Positions 9,874-20,464 of a DNA stretch of 64,000 nucleotides are shown here, piece by piece (the stretch's first letter is position 1; each line of letters starts with the position of its first letter). Under the pieces are notes generated by a model. It worked only from the letters and a program-made list of their open reading frames with translations. It was not told where the DNA came from and did no database searches. Origin of the DNA: Guadua angustifolia (taxonomy: Eukaryota; Streptophyta; Magnoliopsida; Poales; Poaceae); NCBI GenBank assembly GCA_036346375.1, contig CM070508.1, positions 18,335,352-18,399,351 of the forward strand, in the 5' to 3' direction. Made by a program: the position numbers and the translations under genes.

Positions 9874-10899
9874 CGCTTGGTGCGCCTGTAGGGGGCTCGC
9901 AGGTTGCCATTTCCGGATTCCCGCTTGTTTTTGATGGCTTTTTTAGCCACATGCCGACGATCGCCTCGAGGGGCCGGATCCGCCGGCCTCGACTTCGCCG
10001 CTCACCACCGAGAGCTTGCGCCGTCCCCGCCTGTTTCTCGACAAGGCCTCTCCGAGGGCCCGAGCTTCTCACCGACATTTTCGCAACTCGCGCTCAAGCT
10101 CAGATGGACTCCTTGAGTCCGGCGAGAACGGTGCGCCACCTCTAATGGTAGCGCGATGTGTTCACGCGTAAACGCCGCCTCCCCGCCGTTCACGCCGTGG
10201 CAATGACCGGTTATGCGCCGGCCTCCATCCACGAGATACTCGAGAGCTCCTCCAGTAGCGACTCCAGCCCGGCTACGTAGCGCTTCGGCGGAATCATACT
10301 CGCGAAAGTGCTACATGGTCGGGCGCTTCGCCAAACGGCGAACGGTGCAAGCCACGATTCTCACCTCCGGCGCGACGACGCGCCGGAGGGGGGCTGTCAG
10401 CTTGAGGGCGCGGAAGACCCCCAGGCTCACCCCGTCGTGCCCCAACAACGGCATGAGGAACCAAAGGCGGTCGAGGGCGAGCTTGGCGGAGCAGCTGCCC
10501 AGGCGGAATGTCACCGCCTCCCCGAGTGCTCGGCGAGCCATGGGCGAGCCCATCAGTACACCAAAGCTAATGGAGGGCCGGAAGGCGCCTGCATTCCCCT
10601 TCAAACAGAATATTGTCATGCGCCACGGTCCTGCTTCGTGGCATCCCCGAACCGACTGAGCCAGGGGCCAGGGCCGCTTACCAAACCTCCGGTCAGTAGA
10701 GGTGTCAGCAGCAGACATGCCGCCCCAGTGCCCCATCACGGCACTTTCGGCAAGCAAAGCCATGTTCACTGTAACCCGCCAAGACGGGCAAGCCGGCGGC
10801 GGCCCTAAGCTCGCGACACTGCCCGCCATACCAACCAAAACCACGACTACCGTGACACTTTGACGCAAGAAGGAGGCCGACGGTCGGGCGTCCGATCGA

Positions 10900-11760
10900 A
10901 GTCGCCGACAATGGCCGGCGACGCGATCACAGTTTCAAATTTCGACGGTCCGACCACGGCGTTTCACGCTGAGGATCCGCAACGCCTACTTTCTCGCTCG
11001 GTTCCGGCGCCACAATATAGCTAAGTACGGGGCCACGAATCCCGTGTCTGCTCGAGGACTACCGGCCATTGTTGACGGGCGGGGCTACTTGATGACTTTT
11101 ATCATCCAAGATTCGCCGATCTACCTAGCGGACTTGGCTCGAGCTCGCTCGTATTTGCTCGCCGACCATCAGAGCTGGGCCGACAAGGGCGGGCGCTTTG
11201 TTGCAATTTCTGTGGCACTTATTAGCGCTCGGGAACTCTCGACTTGAAAAGTCGCGAACACAGCCCGGAGAAACGCCCGGATTACATCCGACGCTTTCTC
11301 CCAAGAGTGTAACGAGCCCCGGCGTCGCGGCACCGACGCCATTGGGGCATTCATCTACAAGACCACGCAAAGCCTTGGTGCAAGTTACCGCGCCAAGCCC
11401 AAAACCACTAAGGAATTGCTCGACATCGCCACCAACCACGCCCTGCGAGGAGGCAGGGGGCCATCTTCGACAAGGGAAAGGCCAACGCGAGTCCTGGCTG
11501 AAGCCGAAATTTCCCCACGATCGCTTCCAACAAAAGGAAGTGGAAGTGGAAGCAGTTCGCAAGCGACCACGAGGTCGCGAATCGATCGCTTCGCTAAGCA
11601 ATGCGCGCAGTCGCGCCGCCGACCATTGAGAAATTGATGGAGAGCCCGTGTCCGAATCACGGATACCCATCAAGCACAAATACAAGGAGTGCGAGACTCA
11701 AACGCCTTCCCGGAGCCCCTACGCTGGGTAAAGGAAAGAAGCGTGACCCGCAATGATGCC
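10900..11760 (+). pseudogene. Tat element gag, degenerate
   Basis: Plus-strand frames around 11090-11450 spell gag core words: MTFIIQDSPIYLADLARARSY (11092-11154), then fragments of the capsid region, and TTKELLDIATNHALRGG near 11406-11455, which matches the end of the Retrotrans_gag region in Tat elements. At least four frame changes and stops separate them. The stretch from 9874 to 10900 is GC-rich with no recognisable domain and probably encodes the weakly conserved gag N-terminus. Confidence 0.65.
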
Positions 11761-11989
11761 GCCCAGGAGGCGGACGCCGAGTTCCTGTAACCGACGGCCG
11801 CCTCATGATTCGGCGGACCGGCGAGCGACGCCGGGCGGCGTCAAGCTCGCCTTCGTAGAGCTCCACGCCATGGCGCTTCGCCGCCGGCATTCCGGTGGTC
11901 GGAATCGCCGATCACCTTTGATCGGGCCGATCACCCCGATCATGTCCCACAGCCAGAGAGATACCCGCTAGTCGTCGCCCCCGTTGTGT

Positions 11990-12390
11990 GGCCAAAACGC
12001 CTGTCCAAAGTGCTTATGGACGGCGGCGAGTATCAACATCTTGAACGCTGATACTCGACGCCATGGGGATTCTCGCCGCGCCTCCACCGAGCAAGGCGCT
12101 TTTCCACGGCGCTGCCCCGGCCAACAGTTTACCCGCTAGGGCAGCGCATCGACCGCCCGGTTACTTTCGAGCCCGGATAACTTCCGGACTGAGACCCTCA
12201 CCTTCGAGGTTGTAGGGTTTCGCGGTTCCTACCACGCCATCATGGGGAGGCCATGCTACGCCAAGTTCATGGCAATCCCCAACTACACCTATCTCAAGCT
12301 AAAGATGCCGGGGCCGCGAGGGGTCATCACCATGGTCGCAGTTTTTCCACCGCCTTCTGCCTACGAAATATAGAGTTGTGAGCTCGCTGT
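11990..12390 (+). pseudogene. Tat element aspartic protease region, degenerate
   Basis: One plus-strand frame near 12010 reads LMDGG, the expected position of the protease active-site strand, and then breaks. From about 12170 to 12310 the order NFRTETLTFEVV, YHAIMGRPCYAKFMAIPNY and LKLKMPGPRGVIT is readable in one frame. These are strongly conserved words of the Tat protease/linker. The segment between 11760 and 11990 holds no clear domain. The active-site Ser/Thr-Gly pattern is lost by a frame change. Confidence 0.65.
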
Positions 12391-12649
12391 CCGAGCTCAT
12401 TATGCCGCAGAGCTTGAGCTCCTAAAGGCGTGCTCGAGTCCGCCTCGATTCCAAAGAATCATGGGCTCTTTCCAATCCGCCGAGGACACTAAGACGGTCG
12501 CGTCGATCTCGACGATCCGACTAAGATCAGGCGGGTCGGAGCTACGACCGGCCACCGAGATGTTCGCATGGAAGCCCTCCGATATGCTGTGCATCCCGCT
12601 GGAAGTCACCGAGCACTCCTTGAACATCCGCCCGCTCAAGGCTGCCGCC

Positions 12650-13480
12650 TAACGCTTATGCGCCCGCTTCGACGAGGAGAAGCGCAAGATCATAGGAGGA
12701 GAGATCGCCAAACTTTTGGCCGCAGGGTTTATAAAGAGGTGCCACCCGAGTGGCTTGCCAACCTCGTTTTGTAAAAAAGAAGTCCTGAATGGAGAATGTG
12801 CGCTGACTACACAAGCTCGAATAAGGCCCGCCCCTAAGGACCCTTTTTCCATTGCCTCAGACGACTGTGTCGCCGACTCAACCGCGGATGCTAATCCTTA
12901 TCATTCCTCGGATGCCTACTCAAAGTTATCATCAGATAGCGGCGAAGGAGTCCCACCAATTTTGCCACCTCCTTCATCATTCCGCTTGGCTCTGCTTTTG
13001 TTACATAACAATGCCTTTTGGGTTGAAAAACGCGGTGCTACATACCGATGTATGCAACGGTTTCGACGACCGACGGCCAGAACATCGAGGTATATGTCGA
13101 CGACTCGTTCGCCAAAAACCAGAAGGCCGATGACTTAGTCGCCGACCGAAGAAACTTTCGCGAACCTCCGACGGTTCCGCAGATAAAACTCAACCCCGAG
13201 AAGTGTGTTCGGGTCCCGAAGGAAAGCCGCTGGCTTCATCATCTCCGAAAAGCGGGATTGAGGCTAATCGCGAGAAGATCTCGGCGATCTTGAAGATGGG
13301 GCCAATCGCCGACATAAAGGGGGTCCAGAGTTGAACGGATGCTCGCGCCTTGAGCCGCTTTTGTCCCGCCGGTGAACGTGGATGCCGCTTACAAGCCGCT
13401 CAAAAATCCGACGGTTTATTCGACCTAAGAAGCGCAGAAGCCCTCGATAGATCAAGATTTTCTTCGATTCACCTCCGGTG
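12650..13480 (+). pseudogene. Tat element reverse transcriptase, degenerate
   Basis: The start of the domain is visible near 12655-12770 (CARFDEEKRKII, then GEIAKLLAAGFI, then EWLANLVL), where the frame is lost. Near 12915-13040 YSGYHQIA-like and ITMPFGLKNAVLHT words appear, and at 13085-13110 the sequence NIEVYVDDSFAKNQKADDLV keeps the YVDD catalytic motif. IKLNPEKCV follows near 13180. Multiple indels separate these blocks. Confidence 0.8.
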
Positions 13481-14470
13481 TTGGTCGCCGCTGCATTTGA
13501 AGTCGCCTTCCTATACATTGCCGCCACGACCTGTGTCGTCAGCCACGACACTTGTTGTGAAGCGAAGCGTAAGAAGGTCGTGGCGCTTAAGGTATACACG
13601 GCCGTACTTCGTACAAGCACTCTTTCAATCCAAAACCGTATCCTCAGTACAAAAGTCGTTTCTATGCGGTGCTCATCGCTAAACGGAAGTTGGTCCATTA
13701 TTTCACAGTATCCTATCCTCGTGGTAACGCCTCGCCACCAAGCAAGATCGTTTCGCAACCGTGACGGTCGGGAGGATAGCCAAGTGGGCTCGAGCTCAAC
13801 GGCCACGACATATCCTATGTCCTCTGGACGGCGATCAAGTCGCAGGTCTTGGCGACTTGCCGCCGAGTGGATCGAGGCCCAGCGCCTGCATGCTCGAGGA
13901 CCCCTAGCATCGACGATGTACTTTGGCGGGTCTTACACGAAGAACGGAGCGAGCCGGGTCGTCATTGTCTCCCCACTCGAACAAACTCCAAAGACGCTAT
14001 CCGACTACTCTTCGACGCCACCAACAACGCCGCGGAATATGAAGCCCTCGCTGCCGTCTCCGGATCGCCGCCGAGCCTCGGCAAGACGCCGTTTTACGTT
14101 CATGGGCGACTCCAGTCGGGTCATAGACCAGTCATGAAGGCGACGGAGCCTCACGACTTCGTGATGGCGTTCATCGCCGTGAAGTGCGCAAGCTCAAGAA
14201 AAGTTCAAGGGTTTCAGCTCCATCATAGCTATCGACATCACAACGGCGAGGCCGACTACTCGCCAACCTCAAGGCCTGAAGAAGGACCGGTCCCAACCGA
14301 ATTTTCGCCCTCGATCTTCACTACCTTCCGTCCGAGTGGACCAAACAACCGAAAGCAGAGGACACCCCATCGATGCGTGCCGCCCGACTATCGGCAATAC
14401 GGACGCGGCCGTCCGGACCGGGTCAGCCGCATAGCAACGGACTTCGACCGAGGAAACCTTCATTGACCGA
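13480..14470 (+). pseudogene. Tat element RNase H region, degenerate
   Basis: The clearest word is LLFDATNNAAEYEALAAVS at about 14000-14055. It contains the NNxAEYxAL pattern of the RNase H domain of Tat elements, and the frame breaks on both sides. Upstream (13480-13900) there are weak matches to the tether/connection region. No intact catalytic set can be assembled from the observed sequence. Confidence 0.65.
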
Positions 14471-15660
14471 CCGACGGACGGGTCACTCCCTCACGACCCA
14501 ACCGAGGCTCACGCTACCGCTTCGGCGGGCCAAGTCATTCGCTCGGCCTGAAAAGACCTCTACAAGCAAAGCCCGCCCGAGTCCTACAGAGTGCATTCCG
14601 CCGACGCGGGAAGGAGCTGTTGCTCGACATCCACGGCGGAATTTGTGGCCACCATGCCGCCCCACGATCCCTCGTGGGAAAAGCTTTTCGCCAAGGGTTT
14701 TATTGGCCAACTGCCGTGGCCGACGCCCAACAAATCGTCCGCACCGCTGGCGATGCGATGCCGCCTCGCCAAACTCATCTCGCCTGCCGCAAGCCCTCCA
14801 GACGATCCCCATCACCCGCCGTCACGGGTTCGGGGACTCGACCTAGTTGGGCCTTTCGTAAAGGCTCCCGGAGGTTTCACCCACCTTCTCGCTCGGTGGA
14901 CAAGTTCACCAAGTGGATCGAGGTTAAACCGGTTGCCACCATCACATCGGTGCAGCGTACCAATTTCTTCCTCGACATTGTTTATCGACCGAGTCCCTAA
15001 CTCCATCATCACCAACAACAGTAACACAGTTACACGGGAAGGAATTCCTTGAGTTCTGCGCGATTTCCATATCCGCGCCGATCGGGCTACCGTAGCTCAT
15101 CCGCGAACCAACGCCAAGTCGAGCGAGCAAACGGTATGATTCTCCAGGCTCAAGCCCGAGGATTTTCATCGATTGAAGAAGTTCGCAGAGCGATGGGCGG
15201 CCGAGCTGCCTCCGCTCTTTGGAGCCCGGACTACCCCTGTCGACCCGGGTTCACACCATTCTTCCCGTGTTCGCGCCAAGCGATGTTGCCAACCGACTTG
15301 GAGTACGGCGCCCCAAGACTTCGAGCCTTCGACGAGGCACGGGCTCGAAGCACAGCAAGACGCAGTCGATCAACTCGATGAGGCGCGACGCGTGGCTGTC
15401 TCCGCTGGTTGGCCAAGCATCAAGCCAGGCCTGCCGCTATCACTTCGCCGCCAAAGTTCGAGGTCGCTCCTTCAACGTTGGTGACGTTGTCTGCGCCAGT
15501 CCACCCAACGTAGGCAAGCACAAGCTTTCCTCCATGGAAGGTCCTTCACCATCGCGAGGTCCTCCTGCCCGGCACCTACCGACTTAAGGATGCTGCAAGC
15601 AATGTCATCCCAAACGCTTGGAACATCGAGAAGCTCAGGCGATCTACCCCTAAAGCCTTC
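14470..15660 (+). pseudogene. Tat element integrase, degenerate
   Basis: In order: a LLDIHGGICGHH segment with the first zinc-binding histidines (14617-14655), GFYWPTAV (14695), GLDLVGPFVKAPGGFTHLL (about 14835-14900), DKFTKWIEVKPVATI (14898-14942), IVYR, a VERANGMILQ word near 15120-15150, RWAAELPPLFGARTTP, an AVDQLDEARRVAVS linker near 15365-15405, and the C-terminal GTYRLKDA and NAWNIEKLR near 15575-15640. No chromodomain follows, which fits Tat. At least six frame changes are present. Confidence 0.8.
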
Positions 15661-16180
15661 CGCTTCCCTCGCGTTTCCTACAACCTCCAGAGCTCTGAAG
15701 CGTCTGCCTCACTCGGAGGGCATGCATCTCATATGAAGCCCACGATTCGGCGCTCCAACCGTCTCGAGATCCTTCCCTAGCAAAGGATCTCTCAACCCAA
15801 GTCTTTGCGGACTGAACCAAAACTCCAAGTAGCTGGCTCTGAGGCCAAGCAGCGCTCCGAAGGGGGAGAAGAATCTGTGTCGGGCAACCAAGATGGTCGG
15901 TCGGAAGAGTTATTCGTGGCCAAGTTTGCTCCTCAGATCATTACCTCGGCGTGTCACGCCGACCCACTCGAATAACCCTGGCGGTTTCAAGAGCTACTAC
16001 GCCTAACATGAGCCCGACACGAAAAGGAAATGTAAAAATCAAAACATGGAGTAAACTTGACTTCCCAAATATTCATTCCTTTACATCATTCAGAAACACA
16101 CAAATGCATACTGATCCTCTACGACCTACCTTACATGAGCATCGTCTAAAGCTAAAATATTAGCGGATCAGAGCCTATTG
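15661..16180. other. Post-pol spacer of the Tat element
   Basis: This is the transition from pol to the antisense region. It contains an AT-richer patch (about 16015-16160) with TGTAAAAATCAAAACATGG on the plus strand, which could be the 3' untranslated end of the first antisense unit. No protein domain is recognised. Confidence 0.35.
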
Positions 16181-17490
16181 CTGTGCAAAAGAGGCATCAC
16201 GAAGGCGGACCGCCATCTTGGATAAGGAGGACATCTGCCACTACGATGTATCTAACACTCCAGAATCAAGAGTGGACCACCGTCTTCGCGAGTGCAAGTG
16301 TGGCTCAAGAATCAACGGTAGCGACCAACATCTGCTCAAAACAACCGCCGATGAGAAGCGGCGAAAAGGGCATCACACAAGATGCCGCGAGGCGGCGCCT
16401 GCACTCGAAGCCGCTTGCCCACGGGGCTCTGGATGCTCCAAAGAAGCACCACACAAATACCCCAGGGATAACGGCCCCTGCCGGAGGCAGGTTCACGCGC
16501 TCACTGGGAGCGCCTAAGTGGAGGTTTCCACCAGGAAGGGCCGACCGACCAGCGCCCTCCTCCCGTCGGCCTCATCATTCGAGACCTCGAGGCGAATCCC
16601 CGCCGCTACCATCTACGCTGCGCCGCACTCGCTCCAGCCGGGCCGAAGTCGCCTTCGATCCTCGCAACGGTCGCCACCGCACAAAGAGGCGCCATGGCCG
16701 GGCGTAGCAAGCAAGCACGTGCTCGCCACCACCGAGGCGACCGCCTCATGGCGGAGCGCTCCGCAGGCAAGAGGCAGTACGCCAGGGACCCGCCATTCAG
16801 CGCAGGCACGCAGGCATCTTCGCTGAGTGGTGCGCTCCAAAGGCTCGCCCAACCCGCATCCCAGAGGCCTCACGCCCTGCCCATGCTCTCATACGGGGAC
16901 GAAGCACTTAAAAGAAGAACTCGTGCTCCTCGCGATCCGGACAATTTCGCTTCAAGAGCCCTGCACGCTCACGCCGCCCTCCGCCGCCTCTTCGACAGCC
17001 TCAGGGCGTCGCAAGCGATGCCTCCGCTCAAACGGCCGGAGGCACGCGAGAGTCACCACCAAAGAACGGCCGGTGGCCCTGCGGCCCCAGCCCGGTCCAG
17101 GAGGAGGAAGGCGAGGGCTGTCGTTTACCGCCAATTGAGCCGCGAGAAAATACAAGAACATCACCATTAGATGCGAGGAAACAAGATTACGCTGTGACAA
17201 AGCTATAGAAACTTACGCCGGCGGCGGGTTCCAGATGGAAAAGGTCGATGAGGGCAGCACAAGCTCACTCCTCGTCGCGGATGTCCCGGCCCACGCTGGG
17301 CCTCTTGGGGTCGGGCCACCCGAGTCCCCTCCGTCGGCCGCCCGTTGGCCCTCTCACCGTCCTCACCACCGCTCGCCATCTCATCCGCTCAAACCTCCCC
17401 GCAAGACAGATTGGCTGGAGGAAGGATGAAGGAGAGCGCACACGAACGCCGAGCCCAATGCTACCTCGCCTCCAAGACCCTATTTATAGG
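16180..17490 (-). pseudogene. Antisense unit 1 of the Tat element (MASGG-type two-exon gene)
   Basis: On the minus strand a TATA box (CCTATAAATAGG, 17490-17479) lies about 105 bp before an ATG at 17379. The first exon (17379-17217) begins MASGGEDG and ends, after a frame change, with LPSSTFSIWNPPPA. The exon closes at a GTAAGT donor (17216-17211). Downstream, to about 16200, frames are Ala/Arg/Glu-rich and broken. Exon length, start, promoter spacing and the LPSS-x-F-x-I-x-NP ending match antisense unit 2. I do not recognise a cellular homologue. The strand is opposite to gag-pol. Confidence 0.6.
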
Positions 17491-17579
17491 CAAAGGGCGG
17501 CGCAGCCCGGGCAAGGAACGCCTCGTCCACGACGCCAAGGCGTCCCGTCCATCCCACGGCTCGATGCGGGGAGCCATCA

Positions 17580-18430
17580 TGGCGCATTAAAGAGCCACGT
17601 CGTGCTGGGCGGCGATGGGACGGGACGGTGGTGAAAGACATTACCGCCACGCGGCAATCGCGCGATGTTTCGATCTCGCCTGGGCCGGCGCGTCAAGACT
17701 GCCGTCACGCCAAACCACGAGGCATCAGCACGTCCGGCTAGGCGCGACCAAAGCCCAATGCCACCCCGCTCAGGCGCGTTCCAGCCCAAAGGCTGAGGTA
17801 ACCCCTTTCTTGACACCACTTGCATTCCCTTAGCGCCTCAGGGTTCCATGACGGCCATACCGCTCCTCGCAAACACACGGGCGGTTGCCGATGCACACTT
17901 AGTGGGAATAGCGACCCGATTGACCGTTGTTCTTCCGGATGGCAACCCATGTCGACCCAAGCGTCACGACCTATGCCCCAGCGGCTACGGTTGCTAAGTG
18001 ATGCCTCGCGGGAGAAGGGCATGCCCATGCGGAACGAACGACGACCCCCCGGCGACGCTCTCCTCCCGCTCAAATGCGTGCGAACACACTGCAAGCCCAC
18101 CAAGGCCGATGACTCGGCTAGCTGTTGGTTCTTCCTGGTTCTAATCCCCTCGTTCCGGGCACTATGGCCTACGCCCTTGCGGCAACGGTCACGAAATAGT
18201 GCTTTGCAAACAAGGGAGGTACCCACGCGGCATAAACCACAGCTGGTCGGGAACATTCCACTCCCCCGTGAGCGCACACCGGCTTGCGCCCCAGCGTCCG
18301 CGGCTGCCTTATGTCTTCACCCACGTATCAACGCTCCGACCTACGTTCGAAGGGTCCTAGCAACCCCGAGGACAATAGCCGTCCGAGCAGGTGCGCATCA
18401 CAGAAGAAAATGCAAGCGGCAAAATCTAGA
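17580..18430. repeat. Upstream region of antisense unit 1 with diverged repeats
   Basis: Two diverged copies of a block of about 90 bp lie near 17965-18040 and 18165-18275. They share GCCTACGCCC/GCCTATGCCCC, a GCTACGGTTGC-like word and AGTGCTTTGC/AGTGATGCCT. A third copy occurs at 20120-20240, upstream of antisense unit 2. The stretch thus sits between antisense units and probably holds their enhancer or upstream promoter sequence. Confidence 0.45.
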
Positions 18431-19686
18431 TTATAAAAGCACACCAACAAAGTGTCCCAAAATACACACAACCTGATCAAAACAAAAACAAAAAGGATCT
18501 TGCGTGGCGCTCGGCGATCACCCGACAGAAAGTCGCCGCGTGTCGCCGCGTGCGCCGCTATCGCCGCCGCCGCTGCCGCCATCGAGTCGCCGACCTCGGG
18601 GCCCACGGTGACCACGCCTAGCCCCGCCACCATCTCTGTCGCCGCGTGCACTTTCGCTCAGATCTCAGGGGGTCTCTTCGATCCCAGCCGATGGTCGTGT
18701 CGCGGCGAAGGAAGGCGCCGCGCCGGGCGTAGTAGGCCAGACATACTCCTAGCGTCGGTGGCGTCCTTTGCCCCTCGGCGGTAGGCTTCCTTGCCAGGCC
18801 GAGTAGGTCATCGAGGCCTCGGCCGCTGGAGGCTCAACGCATATCGCTCATGCTGATCCGCTCGGGGCTCGTGCCCCCACCCCGCTCCACCTTAGGCTCT
18901 GGCGCATGCTCTCAAACGTAGGGCGAGAAGCACGGCCGGAGACTCTTCTTGTGATGTGCGGCTCTCAGCGTGCTAAGCTTGTCGGCCCGCAGCGATGATT
19001 TTCAGCCGGGTACACCATCGCCGCTTCCTCGCGTGCCTTCACGAGCCCCTCTTCGCGACTACGGCACGGGCCCGCTGCGCCTGCGCCTCCTCATGCGCCT
19101 TGGCGAGCTCCTTCTCGACGACCTGGACTCGCGACCCACGCTGCCAACGGCGTCGCCTCCCAGGCGGCGATCGCGTGACTTTGGCGTCAAGAAGAGGCTG
19201 ACCTCGCCCTGGGCGCGCGCCAAGTCTGCCGGTGTGCCTCCCATCACAGGGAGACCAGTCGAGGCCACAGGCGGAACGACAACCGCCATCTCCCGCGTCG
19301 CGGGTGGTGGAACCAAGCCCGAGCCAGAAGCGCTAGCAAAGGAAAGAAGAGACCCCGCGTCAGCAAAAACAAGATAAAGGCAACCCCAGCGCCGATCGAC
19401 GAACCCTCACCTCGATTGGGGGTTCCCGATACGAAAGACCGACGAAGGCAGGGTGATCTTGATCTTCGTCGCCCCGGCCGAGGGTCCAGCACCGGCACGA
19501 GACTTCTTGGGGACCGAACCGTGTGGTTCCACCACGGCCACTCGCTTCTCAGCCCTCCGATCGTCACCACCGCTGGCCATTTCTCGCTGACTCAGAAACT
19601 GGAAGAAAAAGGCGAAAAGACGGCGCAGCGGCGTTAATCTGGCTGAACGTGGTCGCTTTCGCGCCCTCCTCAACCTATTTATATGG
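18430..19686 (-). pseudogene. Antisense unit 2 of the Tat element (MASGG-type gene, coiled-coil)
   Basis: A TATA box (CATATAAATAGG, 19685-19674) precedes an ATG at 19580 by about 95 bp on the minus strand. Exon 1 (19580-19411) is open and encodes MASGGDDRRAEKRVAVVEP, a Lys/Arg-rich segment (PKKSRAG) and the ending ITLPSSVFRIGNPQSR. A donor GTGAGG follows at 19410. After a probable intron (acceptor near 19340), frames give ASGSGLVPPPATREMAVVVPP, then a coiled-coil-like stretch with QVVEKELAKAHEEAQAQRAR (about 19130-19070), and a C-terminal HAATEMVAGLGVVTVGPEVG near 18650-18590. Exon 2 has frame changes. Function is unknown; a small basic DNA- or RNA-binding protein with a coiled coil is only a guess. 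Confidence 0.6.
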
Positions 19687-19689
19687 GCG

Positions 19690-20460
19690 AGGCGAAGCAA
19701 CCGAAGAAGGCGACGCGTCGGACGACGCGACGCGCGCATTAACTCCGCACCCAGAGCGACGCGACAGGCCCTCGCCACTCCCCACTTCCCGCATTGAATG
19801 CAACAAGACCTGGCGCAGGGGCACCGCTCCCAACACAGGCACAGCACGACTCTTCGGTTCAAGCTTCTGGGCTGCCATGATCGCACCGGGCATCATGGAA
19901 GTAGGCCCATCGACTGAAGAAATCCGGAACACGGGATACCAGCTAAGGAAATTCTTCCCTGAGCTTGCTTTCTTCCTCCCGAGCTCAAGTGCTGCGTGGC
20001 GGCCGGCATATCGGCCCCCACGCATCACTCGGGGGCTACAACACCACACGCCCGCACGAACTGGTGACCCGACTAGCCACTCGGATCTCTCTAGCGGCAA
20101 CCCTACTGACCTGAACGCTACGGCCTACGCCCCAGTGGCTACGGTTGCGAAGTAGCGCTTTATGGAAGAAGGAAGTGCCCGAGCGATGAGAACCATGGCC
20201 GGTCAGAAACATTCCAGCCCCGCGGCAGGCACCAAGCAAAATATCTCAATCCTAAGATGGTTATTTGTGCCTCCTCCGAACAATGCAATGGCGCACCGAC
20301 TTACGCTCAGGTAACCTTCGCGGTTTCTAAAGCTACAGTCGTAAGGCACTTGTCGTGGGGGCGTAAATAAGCAAAAAACCAGATTGACGGGCCGATCCGA
20401 CCAGCCCGAACAAACTTTAATCCGACGTTCAACGAAGTCTTTACATCAACAAAAGCAAGA
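19690..20460. other. Spacer between antisense units 2 and 3
   Basis: It contains the third copy of the upstream repeat (20115-20240) with GCCTACGCCCCAGTGGCTAC, and an AT-richer patch near 20240-20440 likely to be the 3' end of antisense unit 3. GCATTGAATGC (about 19792-19802) is the counterpart of GCATTAAATGC near 23714 and GCGCATTAAAG near 17583; these are shared upstream elements of the three units. Confidence 0.35.
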
Positions 20461-20464
20461 GCTG

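Noticed and set aside
10311..10868. 185-codon minus-strand frame within the Tat element
   Set aside because: It is antisense to the gag region, low in recognisable motifs, with no promoter or splice signals like those of the later antisense units.
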